Assembly (NCBI GenBank): GCA_000720805.1 | Contig: JODI01000057.1 | Coordinates: forward strand, 1 to 64,000 | Direction of reading: 5' to 3' | From: Streptomyces violaceoruber | GTDB lineage: Bacteria > Actinomycetota > Actinomycetes > Streptomycetales > Streptomycetaceae | Length of the DNA stretch: 64,000 nucleotides | In this document: positions 18,477 through 32,754 of the stretch, in pieces | Layout: the number at the start of each line of letters is the position of its first letter | How positions within the stretch are numbered: position 1 is the stretch's first letter | The notes under the pieces: generated by a model | Told to the model about the DNA's origin: nothing | What the model saw: only the letters and a program-made list of their open reading frames with translations | The model's database searches: none | Translations under genes and position numbers: made by a program

Positions 18477-18494
18477 CGTTTTACCGGTCAAACG
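18477..18494. promoter_or_regulatory. LacI-family operator, site 2
   Basis: CGTTTTACCGGTCAAACG is a near-perfect palindrome matching site 1 on the opposite strand, including the flanking CAGC. It ends 17 bp before the lacI start codon, so it should give autoregulation and may also control the GH2-GH95 genes read from the same transcript. Confidence 0.75.
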
Positions 18495-18511
18495 AGAGGC
18501 GGTACCGCTCC

Positions 18512-19516
18512 GTGGTCACCATGGCCGACGTCGCGAAGCGCGCCGGCGTCACCAAGCAGACCGTCTCCAACGTGGTCCGGGGGCGGTCGGTCGTCAGTCC
18601 CGCCACCAAAGCCAGGGTTGAGGCGGCGATCGCGGAGCTGGGGTACACCCCCAACCTGGTCGCCCGGAGTCTGGCTACCGGCACGACGATGACCGTCGGC
18701 TTCATCGTGCCCACCATCGTCCATCCGTTCTACTCGGAGGTGGTGGAGGAAGTGGAGACCCTGCTGGAGGAGCACAGCTATCACCTGCTCCTGGCCACGA
18801 CCCGGGGTGACGGCGAGCGCGCCCGCCGCCACCTGGCCTCGCTGTCCAGCCGGTCCGTGGATGCCCTTCTGGTGGCCGGCGACTTCGACCTGAGTGACGG
18901 CGTCCCGCTGCTGGACGACCACGGCCTGCCGGTCGTACTGTGCGCCTGGGAGATCGACCCGCCGGACACGCTGCCCGTGGTCACGGTCGACTACGAGCAG
19001 GCCGGGTATCTGGCCGGCCGTCACCTCCGGGATCTCGGCCACCGCCGGCTGACGGTGATCGCCGACCTCCCGGCACACCGCATCAGGGTCAGCGGCGCTG
19101 TACGGGCCTTCGCCGAGGACGGCCTCGACGTCCCCGAGGGCTCGGTGTTCCCCGCACCCAGGGCGACCCCCGAGTCCGGATACGACGCGGCCATGCTCGC
19201 CCTGAGCGCCGCCGACCGCCCGACGGCGGTGTTCGCGTCCACCGATGCCATCGCCCTGGGCGTGATGGAAGCCGTACGGCGCCACGGCCTGCGGGTACCC
19301 GAGGACGTCTCGGTCGTCGGCATCGACGACATCCCGCAGGCCTCGCACGCCCATCCGCCGCTGACCACCGTGGCCCTCCCGAAACGGCGGATGGCCCAGG
19401 AGGCCACCGGGCTTCTGCTGGGCGCGCTCGCCGAGAACCGGCTCGTGCCACCCTCCCTGACCCTCATCACCCCCGAAGTCCTGGTCCGCGCGAGCTCCGC
19501 GCCGCCGGCCGGCTGA
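18512..19516 (+). CDS. LacI-family repressor of the glycan locus
   Basis: 334 aa. The helix-turn-helix and hinge are textbook: TMADVAKRAGVTKQTVSNVV then KARVEAAIAELGYTPNLVAR. A periplasmic-binding-protein-like ligand domain follows (GFIVPTIVHPFYSEVVEEVE, PTAVFASTDAIALGVMEAV, VSVVGIDDIPQASHAHPPLT). GTG 18512 is the likely start because GAGAGGCGG precedes it by 9 nt; ATG 18521 is the alternative. It diverges from the importer operon and is followed after 66 nt by the GH2 gene in the same direction. The two palindromes in the divergent region are its obvious targets. Confidence 0.93.
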   Translation: MVTMADVAKRAGVTKQTVSNVVRGRSVVSPATKARVEAAIAELGYTPNLVARSLATGTTMTVGFIVPTIVHPFYSEVVEEVETLLEEHSYHLLLATTRGDGERARRHLASLSSRSVDALLVAGDFDLSDGVPLLDDHGLPVVLCAWEIDPPDTLPVVTVDYEQAGYLAGRHLRDLGHRRLTVIADLPAHRIRVSGAVRAFAEDGLDVPEGSVFPAPRATPESGYDAAMLALSAADRPTAVFASTDAIALGVMEAVRRHGLRVPEDVSVVGIDDIPQASHAHPPLTTVALPKRRMAQEATGLLLGALAENRLVPPSLTLITPEVLVRASSAPPAG

Positions 19517-19570
19517 CCTCACCGGGCGGGCCGTGCGCCCCGCCCCCACCACGCCCGCACCCGCCCTTAG

Positions 19571-24945
<5,375 letters not shown>

Positions 24946-25615
24946 AGGCCGTCCGAAAAGCCGATCAGCGGGGCATACGGGCAGGTAGCGGGATGGCGGC
25001 GCATTCTCGGGGGCTGGGGTGGCGAGCCGCGCGCCCGTTGCTCGCCGGGCATTTACGCATGCCTCCCCTTCGCTGAACTTCTCGATCACCTGTGCCCCTT
25101 CGCCCTTGTTCCGGCTCTCCCGGACCTCTCGGCAGGTCGTGACTCCTGCGACTACTGCGGGCACTCCGTCGCCACAGGGCTCGCGCCCCGTAGGCGATCC
25201 CGTGGTACGTCTTCGCTGTACGTGTCGAGCACGACGTAGGCCGCCCACTTGTCTCCTTGACCGCCCTCGCTGGGCGACGCTCCGCGTCACGGAGGTCGCC
25301 TGGCCCCACAGGTGCGAGGCCCGGCATGACGCGGCATCGGTCACAGGTGTCGTTCCGACGGGTGCGCACTCTCACCACTGGAGATCGGGCTTCAAGCAAT
25401 CCAGCCTTGGCCATGTCGCGCGGGTCTCGCGGCACCCCGCTCCCGGACACCTCCGGAAATATCCAGCCCATCCGTGCGGGAACGCGTTGAGGTTCCCCGT
25501 GATGCTCCGCTCAGGCAGTGCGGTGACCTACTTCCGCCGCACCGCCGCCCGGAACACCGAACTGGGTGGCAAGCAGGCCAAGAAGGGTCAATCGGGCGCA
25601 GACGAGATGTGACTG
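24946..25615. other. long intergenic stretch with no identifiable gene
   Basis: About 670 bases between the GH95 gene and the Old Yellow Enzyme promoter. Base use is less GC-biased than in the genes. Frames on both strands are open for long runs but have no ribosome sites and no motif I know. The last 110 bases on the plus strand (AVTYFRRTAARNTELGGKQA ending GQSGADEM) read like a protein C-terminus and may be a gene end brought in by rearrangement. Confidence 0.4.
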
Positions 25616-25620
25616 GCCAT
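25588..25620 (-). pseudogene. 5' stub of a second ArsR gene
   Basis: Reading left from 25620, ATG GCC AGT is followed by eight more codons and then TGA (MASHISSAPD). The intact ArsR at 1823 also begins MAS, and the DNA just upstream of both starts is alike (GGCCATG-GAGAAGGG on the plus strand), followed by the same operator. The OYE gene therefore once had its own divergent repressor, of which only the first codons survive. Confidence 0.5.
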
Positions 25621-25647
25621 GAGAGAAGGGGGGCGACCCCCTCGACT

Positions 25648-25680
25648 CATGTTCGTGCTGACGCGAACATGCGCTACATT
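25648..25680 (+). promoter_or_regulatory. ArsR-type operator overlapping the OYE promoter
   Basis: Palindrome 25648-25671 with exact 8-bp arms, CATGTTCG and CGAACATG. TTCGTG (25652-25657), a 17-nt gap and TACATT (25675-25680) form the promoter. Spacing and sequence match the site at 1847-1879, and similarity continues 3' as CTACA-TGAAGA--CGG. The two sites are copies of one regulatory region and probably answer to one repressor. Confidence 0.7.
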
Positions 25681-25733
25681 GAAGAACCGGATGACTTCCC
25701 TCCCGTTATCCACCCCTTTACGCAAGGACGCTC

Positions 25734-26767
25734 ATGCCTGTCAGTGCTGCAGAAATTTCTCCTGTTCCGTCACTTTTCTCCCCGGTCACCCTCGGGAAGA
25801 TCGAGCTCGCCAACCGCATCGTCATGGCACCGCTGACCCGGGTCCGGGCCGGTTCCACCGGCATCCCCGGGGACCTGATGGTCGAGTACTACAGCCAGCG
25901 GGCGAGCGTCGGAATGATCATCACTGAGGGCACCTATCCCGACCACGCGTCGCAGGGATGGGTCGGCGCGCCGGGCATCGCCACCGACGAGCAGGCGGCC
26001 GGCTGGCAGCGGGTGTTCGAGGCGGTGCACGCCGAGGGCGGCCGCATCGTCCTGCAGATCATGCACGCTTCACCGAGAAGGGCGAGCAGCCCTACCCCGT
26101 ACCGGAAGCGATGACCACCGCAGAGGCCCGGGCAGCCCTGGAGGACTTCGTCGCCGCGGCCCGCCGGGCCGTCGAGGCGGGAGCGGACGGCGTGGAAATC
26201 CACGGCGCCAACGGCTATCTGCTTCACCAGTTCCTCTCCCCGGCGGCCAACCAGCGCACCGACGAATACGGCGGCTCGCCGCAGAACCGGGCGCGCTTCG
26301 TCGTCGAGGTGGTCACGGCGGTCGCCCAGGCCGTCGGTGCCGAGCGGGTCGGGCTGCGGATCTCGCCGGAGATCACCCTCGCGGACGTCTTCGAGACCGA
26401 CCGGGACGACGTCCTGGCCACCTACGGCGCCCTGGTGGACCAACTGCGCCCGCTGGGCCTGGCCTACCTCTCCGTCCTGCACACCGAGCCGGGCGGCGAC
26501 CTTGTACAGGAGCTGCGGCAGCGCTTCGACGGCAAGCTGATCGTCAACAGCGGCTTCCTCGGGGGGCAGACCACCCGCGAGGACGCGATCCAGCGGATCG
26601 AGGCCGACCACGCCGACGCCGTGGTCGTGGGCCGAGCCGTCATCGCCAACCCCGACCTGGTGGAGCGCTGGCAGGGCGGGCACCCCGAGAACGAGCCGCG
26701 GCCGGAACTGTTCTACGTACCGGGGCCGGAGGGCTACACCGACTACCCCTCCCTCCAGACGGCCTGA
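25734..26767 (+). pseudogene. Old Yellow Enzyme / NemA-type flavin oxidoreductase, internally deleted and frameshifted
   Basis: The N-terminal part from ATG 25734 (FSPVTLGKIELANRIVMAPL, then TRVRAGSTGIPGDLMVEYYS) and the C-terminal part (HGANGYLLHQFLSP with catalytic His/Asn, DEYGGSPQNRARFVVEV, AVVVGRAVIANPDLVERW) are both good OYE sequence but lie in different frames. Near 26066 LQIMHA in the first frame meets FTEKGEQPYPVP in the second. About 30 family residues (the HAGR-x-x-H/N-P to PGE block) are missing. An uneven deletion of roughly 90 bases therefore removed this block and broke the frame. When intact it reduced activated C=C bonds or nitro compounds with NADPH. A ribosome site (AAGGA) and the ArsR operator are still present. 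Confidence 0.8.
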
Positions 26768-26996
26768 GGACACGCGGCTGCACCGGTCCGTGCTACGGCC
26801 CGCCGCTCGCGACGGGCCCGCCGCCGCTGCCGGACCCGCCCCGCGTTCCGTTTCTCCGGCGGCCGAGCACCGTGCCGCAGCCGCCTCCTCAGGTCCCCTC
26901 TCACGCCGGTAAAGGCCGATTCGGACCGGTACCGGCGCCACCACCAAGGCCACGGCCCGCACGCCCATCTCCCTCACCCCGACCACAGGAGCAGAC

Positions 26997-27722
26997 ATGA
27001 CCACCCTCGGCATCATCGGAAGCGGAAACATCGGCACCGCCGTCGCGCGCCTCGCGGTCGCGGCGGACATCCCCGTCGTGATCTCCAACTCCCGGGGCCC
27101 GCAGAGCCTCACCGGCCTCATCGACGAGCTGGGCCCGCTGGCCACGGCCGGCACGGTCGAGCAGGCGGCCGGCGCCGGTGACCTCGTCCTGCTCTCCGTA
27201 CCGCTCGCCGTGCACACCGCCGTCCCGGCCGCACCGCTCGTAGGCAAGACCGTGATGGACACCAGCAACTACTACCCGTCCCGCGACGGCCGGATCGCCG
27301 AACTCGACGACGACAAGCTCACCACCAGCGAGCTGGTCCACCGGCACTTCGACGGAGCCCGGCTGGTCAAGGCGTTCAGCAACATCCTGGCCCACCACAT
27401 CCCCCAGCTGGCCCGCCCCTCGGAGAACCCAGGGGCCGCCGACCGCACCGCACTGCCGATCGCCGGTGACGACGCCGGCGCGAAAGCCGACGCGGCGACG
27501 CTGATCAACCGACTGGGATTCGACACCATCGACACCGGCTCGCTCTCGCAGAGCTGGCGCTTCGAGCCGGACGCCACCGCCTACACCCGCCTCTACCTCA
27601 CCGATCCCGCCACGCCCGACGAGCAGATCTTCACAGCGCCCGGCCGCCCCGTTCCCGCCGCCGAGCTGCGAACCGCGCTCCAGGCAGCCGAGCGGGTACG
27701 GGTGGCCGACCGCGTCATCTGA
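26997..27722 (+). CDS. NADPH-dependent F420 reductase-like protein
   Basis: 241 aa. The Rossmann start TLGIIGSGNIGTAVARLAVA is followed by the NADP-type ISNSRGPQSL, VMDTSNYYPSRDG and LVKAFSNILAHHI. These are the landmarks of the FNO-like family (COG2085), which transfers hydride between NADPH and F420 or acts as a related reductase. It lies 229 nt after the broken OYE gene, with its own upstream region. Two more full-length relatives and one partial relative occur at 40979, 47763 and 48724. The true substrate is unknown. Confidence 0.85.
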   Translation: MTTLGIIGSGNIGTAVARLAVAADIPVVISNSRGPQSLTGLIDELGPLATAGTVEQAAGAGDLVLLSVPLAVHTAVPAAPLVGKTVMDTSNYYPSRDGRIAELDDDKLTTSELVHRHFDGARLVKAFSNILAHHIPQLARPSENPGAADRTALPIAGDDAGAKADAATLINRLGFDTIDTGSLSQSWRFEPDATAYTRLYLTDPATPDEQIFTAPGRPVPAAELRTALQAAERVRVADRVI

Positions 27723-28319
27723 CCCCGACAGCACCCACAGCTCAGTCAGCACCAAGCACGGTCCTTCTCCATGCGGAGCAACTGACATCCCGTGCCGACC
27801 GCGACGCAGCTCCGTGCCCGGACCCGCATCGGCCCGTGGGGCGGCTGGGATGTGCGCCGTCCATGGTCTTGGGGGGCCGTGGAGACGGTGGGCTCCTCAC
27901 GGTAAGAGATGCCTGTTGTGGTGCCGGATAGCGAGGAGCCGGTCGGGTGCCCACGCCCGGCTGGTTGTCGGTCAACCGGGCGGCGGCCTGGGCGGTCCGT
28001 CGCGACGGCCACGGATGACCAGCTCACGCCATGCCGCATTGCGGACCTCGTGATTGGCACCCACGGCGAGCAGCAGCGTGCGCGGCTCCTCCAGAGGCAG
28101 AATCCGGTCGGCCGGCCCGTCGAAGCCGCGTGCGTCGAACGGCACGCGGGTCGGCGCCTCGGCCGGCACGGTGAACGCCTTCTCCGCCACGTCCAGCGGC
28201 GTCCACGGCCAGGACGAAGTACACGTTGCGGAACTCCCGAACAGGCGGTGCGCCAACGGAAGTCGGCGCGTGAACGCTCTCTCGCGACATGGCGAGGCGC
28301 ACCGACCGAACACCGGGTC
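27723..28319. other. intergenic stretch with an eroded minus-strand coding remnant
   Basis: On the minus strand, about 28250-27985, the text reads EFRNVYFVLAVDA in one frame and then LDVAEKAFTVPAEAPTRVPF and RILPLEEPRTLLLAVGANHE in the next. It has good codon bias and looks like a real gene broken by a frameshift near 28205. I do not recognise the family. Its 5' end is cut by the MITE-like element at 28323. The rest of the stretch (27723-27970) holds nothing I can identify. Confidence 0.35.
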
Positions 28320-28322
28320 TCA

Positions 28323-28441
28323 GGGGTCCTTGCACTATGCCCGCCCGGGTCGCGCGGCCTGGCACCGCACCTCTCCGGCGCCTTGCGATGCGCGGCACCA
28401 GACGACGCGACCTCATCGGGCGCTCATAGTGCAAGGACCCC
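28323..28441. mobile_element. MITE-like element, copy 2, with 3-bp target duplication
   Basis: 119 bp. The ends GGGGTCCTTGCACTATG (28323-28339) and CATAGTGCAAGGACCCC (28425-28441) are exact 17-bp inverted repeats. It is flanked on both sides by TCA (28320-28322, 28442-28444), a likely target duplication. The right half matches the left part of the element at 3901-4132. The outer 12 bp equal the right terminal repeat of the IS5-family element at 45459-46360. It encodes nothing. Confidence 0.8.
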
Positions 28442-28507
28442 TCAGGCCCCACCGACGGGCGATCCGTCGATGGGCGATCCGTCGGCCAGCTCCAGGCCAG
28501 GGGGTAA

Positions 28508-28541
28508 TTGACAGGGTACGAACGTACCTCTTAACGTACCC
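28508..28541 (+). promoter_or_regulatory. promoter with operator-like repeats before the CocE operon
   Basis: TTGACA (28508-28513), 18 nt, TAACGT (28532-28537) is a strong promoter. Between and over it lie GGTACG (28515-28520) and two direct AACGTACC units (28521-28528, 28533-28540), which together make overlapping inverted repeats. This is a typical repressor target, but no regulator gene is adjacent. Confidence 0.6.
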
Positions 28542-28580
28542 GCATCCAGTGCAATGCCGTCAGCTCAACGAGGAGCACCG

Positions 28581-30329
28581 ATGCAGCACGTGTACGACAT
28601 AGATGTCCGGGTTCCGATGCGTGACGGCGTGGCCCTGGCTGCCAACGTGTGGCATCCGGCCGAGGGGCAGGCTCCGACGCTGCTCGTGCGCATGCCCTAC
28701 GGCAAGGACGCGATGGGCATCAGCCAGGGCGGGGTCGTGCCCGACCTCCTGGCTCTGGTGGAGGCGGGCTACGCGGTGGTGGTGCAGGACTGCCGGGGCA
28801 CTCACCGCTCGGAGGGCGAGTTCGTTCCGCATATGGCCGACCGGGCCGACGGTGAGGACACCGTCGGCTGGATCGCCGACCAGCCGTGGTCGGACGGCAC
28901 GGTGGGCATGTACGGGCCGTCGTACCTCGGGATGGTCCAGTGGGAGACCGCCGTGACCGGTGCCCCCGGCCTCAAGGCGATCGCGCCGGCCTTCACCTCG
29001 ATCGACAACTACGAGGCGCCCTGGTACGGCGCGGGCGGTGCGCTGTCACTGAGCCTGGTCACCCTGTGGAACGCCATGATGTACGCGGCCGACGCGCAGC
29101 GGTCCCTGGCGGCCGGCGAGGACACTTCGGCCCAGCTGCAGCAGCTCGGCCAGGCGCTCCTGTCCGCCGACGCCCTCAACGACGTACTGCCGACGGCCGA
29201 GGTTCCGGTCCTGAAGGCGTACGGCAAGTGGTGGGACGACTGGATGGCCCACCCCTCCCACGACGGGTACTGGGACGCCATGGAGCTCACATCCGAGCTC
29301 AAGAACGTCACCGCCCCGGCGCTCAACATCGGCGGCTGGTACGACCTCTACATCGGGCAGACCGTACGCACCTACGCCACCGCCCGCCGGCAGGCGGGCA
29401 GTGCGCAGGCGCGCGAGGGACAGCGGCTGATCATCGGTCCGTGGGATCACATGTCCGCGAGCGGCGTCTATCCCGACCGCTCCTTCGGCCCGCTGGCCAG
29501 TGCCCAGATGCTGGGCCTGACCGGCCTGCATGTGAAGTTCTTCGACCGCTGGCTCCGCGGCGACACCACCGCCCTCGACGACGTGGCACCGGTGAAGATC
29601 TTCGTGATGGGCATCGACCAGTGGCGTGACGAGCAGGAGTGGCCGCTCCCCGACACGCGGTGGACCGACTTCCACCTCACCAGCGCCGGACACGCCAACA
29701 CCGCGGGCGGCGACGGTGTGTTGACGACCGAGCCGGCGGCCGGGGCCGGGTACGACACCTACCTCTACGACCCGCGCCGCCCGGTTCCCACGGCCGGCGG
29801 GGCGTCCATGCCGGTGACGCTGGAACTCTGCGGCCCGGTCGACCAGCGGACCGTCGCCGCCCGCGAGGACGTTCTGTGCTTTGCCACGCCCGTGCTGGAC
29901 GAGCCCGTGGAGGTCACGGGTCCGGTCAGCCTGACCCTGTTCGTCTCCTCGTCGGCGGTGGACACCGACTTCACCGCCAAGCTCGTCGACGTCTTCCCCG
30001 ACGGCAAGGCGATCAACCTGTGCGACGGCATCCTGCGCGCCCGCTACCGGGGCGGCCTGGCCACGGAAGAACTGATGGAGCCCGGCACGGTCTACGAGAT
30101 CACCATCGACATGACCGCCACTTCCAACGTGTTCCTCCCCGGTCACCGCATTCGGGTGGACGTCTCCAGCAGCAACTTCCCCCGCTACGACCGCAACACC
30201 AACACCGGCGGCGTCATCGCTCGCGAGAGCGAGGAGCAGATGATTCCCGCGGTCAACCACATCCATCACGGACCGAACCACCCCAGCCGTCTGGTCCTGC
30301 CGGTCATCGACCGCAAGGACCAGCAGTGA
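28581..30329 (+). CDS. CocE/NonD-family hydrolase (cocaine-esterase-like)
   Basis: 582 aa. Alpha/beta-hydrolase domain: VRVPMRDGVALAANVWHP, VVVQDCRGTHRSEGEF, the nucleophile Ser in MYGPSYLGMVQWETA, and His in IIGPWDHMSASGVY. A C-terminal jelly-roll domain follows (VSLTLFVSSSAVDTDFTAKL, VDVSSSNFPRYDRN). Members cleave esters or amides and acyl-peptidyl bonds. ATG 28581 fits GAGGAG at 28570-28575; the earlier ATG 28554 has no site. It is the first of four genes joined by 4-nt overlaps, so it probably releases the acid that the next gene activates with CoA. Confidence 0.9.
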   Translation: MQHVYDIDVRVPMRDGVALAANVWHPAEGQAPTLLVRMPYGKDAMGISQGGVVPDLLALVEAGYAVVVQDCRGTHRSEGEFVPHMADRADGEDTVGWIADQPWSDGTVGMYGPSYLGMVQWETAVTGAPGLKAIAPAFTSIDNYEAPWYGAGGALSLSLVTLWNAMMYAADAQRSLAAGEDTSAQLQQLGQALLSADALNDVLPTAEVPVLKAYGKWWDDWMAHPSHDGYWDAMELTSELKNVTAPALNIGGWYDLYIGQTVRTYATARRQAGSAQAREGQRLIIGPWDHMSASGVYPDRSFGPLASAQMLGLTGLHVKFFDRWLRGDTTALDDVAPVKIFVMGIDQWRDEQEWPLPDTRWTDFHLTSAGHANTAGGDGVLTTEPAAGAGYDTYLYDPRRPVPTAGGASMPVTLELCGPVDQRTVAAREDVLCFATPVLDEPVEVTGPVSLTLFVSSSAVDTDFTAKLVDVFPDGKAINLCDGILRARYRGGLATEELMEPGTVYEITIDMTATSNVFLPGHRIRVDVSSSNFPRYDRNTNTGGVIARESEEQMIPAVNHIHHGPNHPSRLVLPVIDRKDQQ

Positions 30330-31969
30330 GCGCCGCCGACCGGGTCGCCGAACTGACCGCGCGATTCGCGGCTCCCTCCCTCAACGTGGCAGGGCTGCTG
30401 TGCGACCAACACCCCGCCGACCGCCTGGCGTTCACTGTTGTCGATGCCGCTGGTGTGGCTTCCACGCTCACCTACGGCGAGCTTGCCGCGGACTCGCACC
30501 GCTGTGCGCGGGCGCTCCAAGGGCTTGGCGTCGGTCCGGGTGACAGGGTGGCGACCCTGATGGGCAAGAGCACCGACCTGGTCACCGTCATCCTGGCGAT
30601 CTGGCGGCTCGGTGCGGTGTACGTCCCGCTGTTCACCGCGTTCGCGCCCCAGGCCATCGCCCTGCGCCTGGAGGGCTCGGGTGCGCACGTCGTGGTCGTC
30701 GACCCGGACCAGCGCCACAAACTCGACCCCGGCCCCGACATGCCGGACGACCCCCAGCGCCGCGTCGTCGTCACCGGAACCGGCGCGCAGCACGGTGACG
30801 TGTCGCTGGCCGACCTCGTCGCCGCCGCGTCACCGGAGCCGGTGCCCGCCGTCACCACCAGCGGGGACGGACCTCTGGTGCACATGTTCACCTCCGGCAC
30901 CACCGGCAAGCCCAAGGGGGTCATCCACCCCGTCTCCTACATCGCCGGATGGCAGGTCTACCTGGAGTACGGCCTGGGTGTCACCCGGGACAGCAGCTAC
31001 TGGTGCGCCGCCGACCCCGGCTGGGCCTACGGGCTGTACGCGGCCATCGTCGCTCCGATGGCCGCCGGCATCCCCAGCCTCCTGCTGTCCGGCGGGTTCT
31101 CCCCGGAGACGACCTGGCGCACCCTCGTCGACCACCAGGTCACCGACTTCGCCGCCGCCCCTACCGTCTACCGGGGAATGCGCTCCTCGACGCTGCCGGT
31201 GCCGCGGGGGCTGCGCCTGGAACGGGCGTCCAGCGCGGGCGAGCCCCTGACTCCCGAGGTCAACGAGTGGGCCGGCTCCGCGCTCGGTCTGGCCGTGCAC
31301 GATCACTTCGGCCAGACCGAGGTCGGCATGCCGTTGGCCAACCACCACCACCGCGAACTCGCCCGCCCCCTCAAGGCCGGGTCGATGGGCAGGCCGGTGC
31401 CCGGCTGGAGCCTGGCCGTCCTGGCCGACGAGAAGGACGAGCCCGCCGGACCGGGCGTGCTCGGCCGTGTCGCGATCGACGTCGCCGCCAGCCCGCTGAT
31501 GACCTTCCGCGGCTACCAGATCCCCGGGCAGAGCGACGCCAAGTTCACCGCCGACGGCCGCTGGTACCTCACGGGCGACGCCGGGCGCATCGACCCCGAC
31601 GGCGACTTCTTCTTCTCCTCCCGCGACGACGACGTCATCATCATGGCCGGCTACCGGATCGGGCCGTTCGAGATCGAGAGCGTCCTCGCCCAACACCCCG
31701 CCGTCGCCGAGTGCAGCGTCATCGGCGCACCCGACGACGTCCGCGGCGAGGTCATCGAGGCGTACGTCGTCCTCCGTGACGGCCACGACGGCTCGCCGGA
31801 CCTGGCGACCGAACTCCAGCTCCTGGTCAAGACCCGCTACGCCGCCCACGCCTACCCGCGCACCATCCACTTCATCGACGCCCTGCCCAAGACCCCCAGC
31901 GGCAAGACCCAGCGCTACCTGCTGCGCAACCGCCGCCGCACCGAACTCGCCACCCCGGAGCCACGTTGA
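30326..31969 (+). CDS. AMP-forming acyl-CoA synthetase
   Basis: 547 aa. Adenylation motifs in order: the P-loop MFTSGTTGKPKGVIHPVSYI, HDHFGQTEVGMPLANHHH, YLTGDAGRIDPDGDFFFSSR, MAGYRIGPFEIESVL, and the catalytic Lys in LPKTPSGKTQRYLLR. It forms an acyl-AMP and then the CoA thioester. The acetyl-CoA-synthetase-like sequence SYWCAADPGWAYGLYAAIVA suggests a short or medium chain acid. The start is GTG 30326, overlapping the esterase stop. Confidence 0.92.
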   Translation: MSAADRVAELTARFAAPSLNVAGLLCDQHPADRLAFTVVDAAGVASTLTYGELAADSHRCARALQGLGVGPGDRVATLMGKSTDLVTVILAIWRLGAVYVPLFTAFAPQAIALRLEGSGAHVVVVDPDQRHKLDPGPDMPDDPQRRVVVTGTGAQHGDVSLADLVAAASPEPVPAVTTSGDGPLVHMFTSGTTGKPKGVIHPVSYIAGWQVYLEYGLGVTRDSSYWCAADPGWAYGLYAAIVAPMAAGIPSLLLSGGFSPETTWRTLVDHQVTDFAAAPTVYRGMRSSTLPVPRGLRLERASSAGEPLTPEVNEWAGSALGLAVHDHFGQTEVGMPLANHHHRELARPLKAGSMGRPVPGWSLAVLADEKDEPAGPGVLGRVAIDVAASPLMTFRGYQIPGQSDAKFTADGRWYLTGDAGRIDPDGDFFFSSRDDDVIIMAGYRIGPFEIESVLAQHPAVAECSVIGAPDDVRGEVIEAYVVLRDGHDGSPDLATELQLLVKTRYAAHAYPRTIHFIDALPKTPSGKTQRYLLRNRRRTELATPEPR

Positions 31970-32754
31970 CCGACCCCGAACCCCTGCTCGTCGAGCAACG
32001 CGGCCCCGTCCGATGGCTGCGGCTCAACCGCCCCGAGCGGCGCAACGCCCTCGACGTCACCCTCGTGGAGGCCCTGGACAAGCAGATCACCAGCGCCGAG
32101 GCCGACCCCGGCACAGCGGTCATCGCCGTGGCCGGCAACGGGCCGAGCTTCTGTGCCGGCGGGGACTTCCACCAGTTCCTGGAACTGCACGAACGCGGTC
32201 AGAATCCGGTCGACTTCCTGACCGACGTGTCGGCCTGCTTCAGCCGCATCGCGGCCAGCCCCAAACCATGGGTCGCCGTCCTGCACGGTCACGCCGTCGC
32301 CGGGGGCCTCGAACTGGCACTGGCCTGTGATGTCGTCGTCGCCGCCGACACCACCCTCATCGGCGACGGCCACGTCAAGCGGCGGCTCGTACCGGCCGGC
32401 GGGTCCAGCCTCCGACTCCCCGGTGCGGTCGGACGCGGACTGTCGCGCTGGCTCCTGCTCACCGGCGAACTGCTCCCGGCGACCGCTTTCGCGAGCACCG
32501 GCTGGATCCGAGCAATCGTGCCCGAGGCCGACCTCGACGCCACCGCCACCCGCATCTGCCGACAACTGGCCGACCGCCACAGCCCCGCCCAGCAACACCT
32601 CAAGACGCTGCTGCACCGCATCGACGGCCTCGCCCCCGAGCACGCCCTGCGCGAGGAACTCGCCACCTTCGCCGACAACTGGCAGGCCAGCTCCGTGGCC
32701 GACGCCCTACGCGCCTTCCTCACTCCCCCCACCACGAAAGCAGACACCAAGTGA
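31966..32754 (+). CDS. enoyl-CoA hydratase/isomerase family protein
   Basis: 262 aa. Crotonase fold: VRWLRLNRPERRNALDVTLV, the oxyanion-hole loop GNGPSFCAGGDFHQFLEL, and PWVAVLHGHAVAGGLELALA then CDVVVAADTT. The usual catalytic Glu region reads LIGDGHVKRRLVPAGGSSLR, so hydratase versus isomerase activity cannot be settled. It acts on the CoA thioester made by the preceding synthetase. The start is TTG 31966 inside the TTGA overlap. Confidence 0.88.
   Translation: MTDPEPLLVEQRGPVRWLRLNRPERRNALDVTLVEALDKQITSAEADPGTAVIAVAGNGPSFCAGGDFHQFLELHERGQNPVDFLTDVSACFSRIAASPKPWVAVLHGHAVAGGLELALACDVVVAADTTLIGDGHVKRRLVPAGGSSLRLPGAVGRGLSRWLLLTGELLPATAFASTGWIRAIVPEADLDATATRICRQLADRHSPAQQHLKTLLHRIDGLAPEHALREELATFADNWQASSVADALRAFLTPPTTKADTK

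Noticed and set aside
26797..26818. Hairpin after the broken OYE gene
   Set aside because: Only 6-bp GC arms with a 10-nt loop, expected by chance in DNA of this composition.
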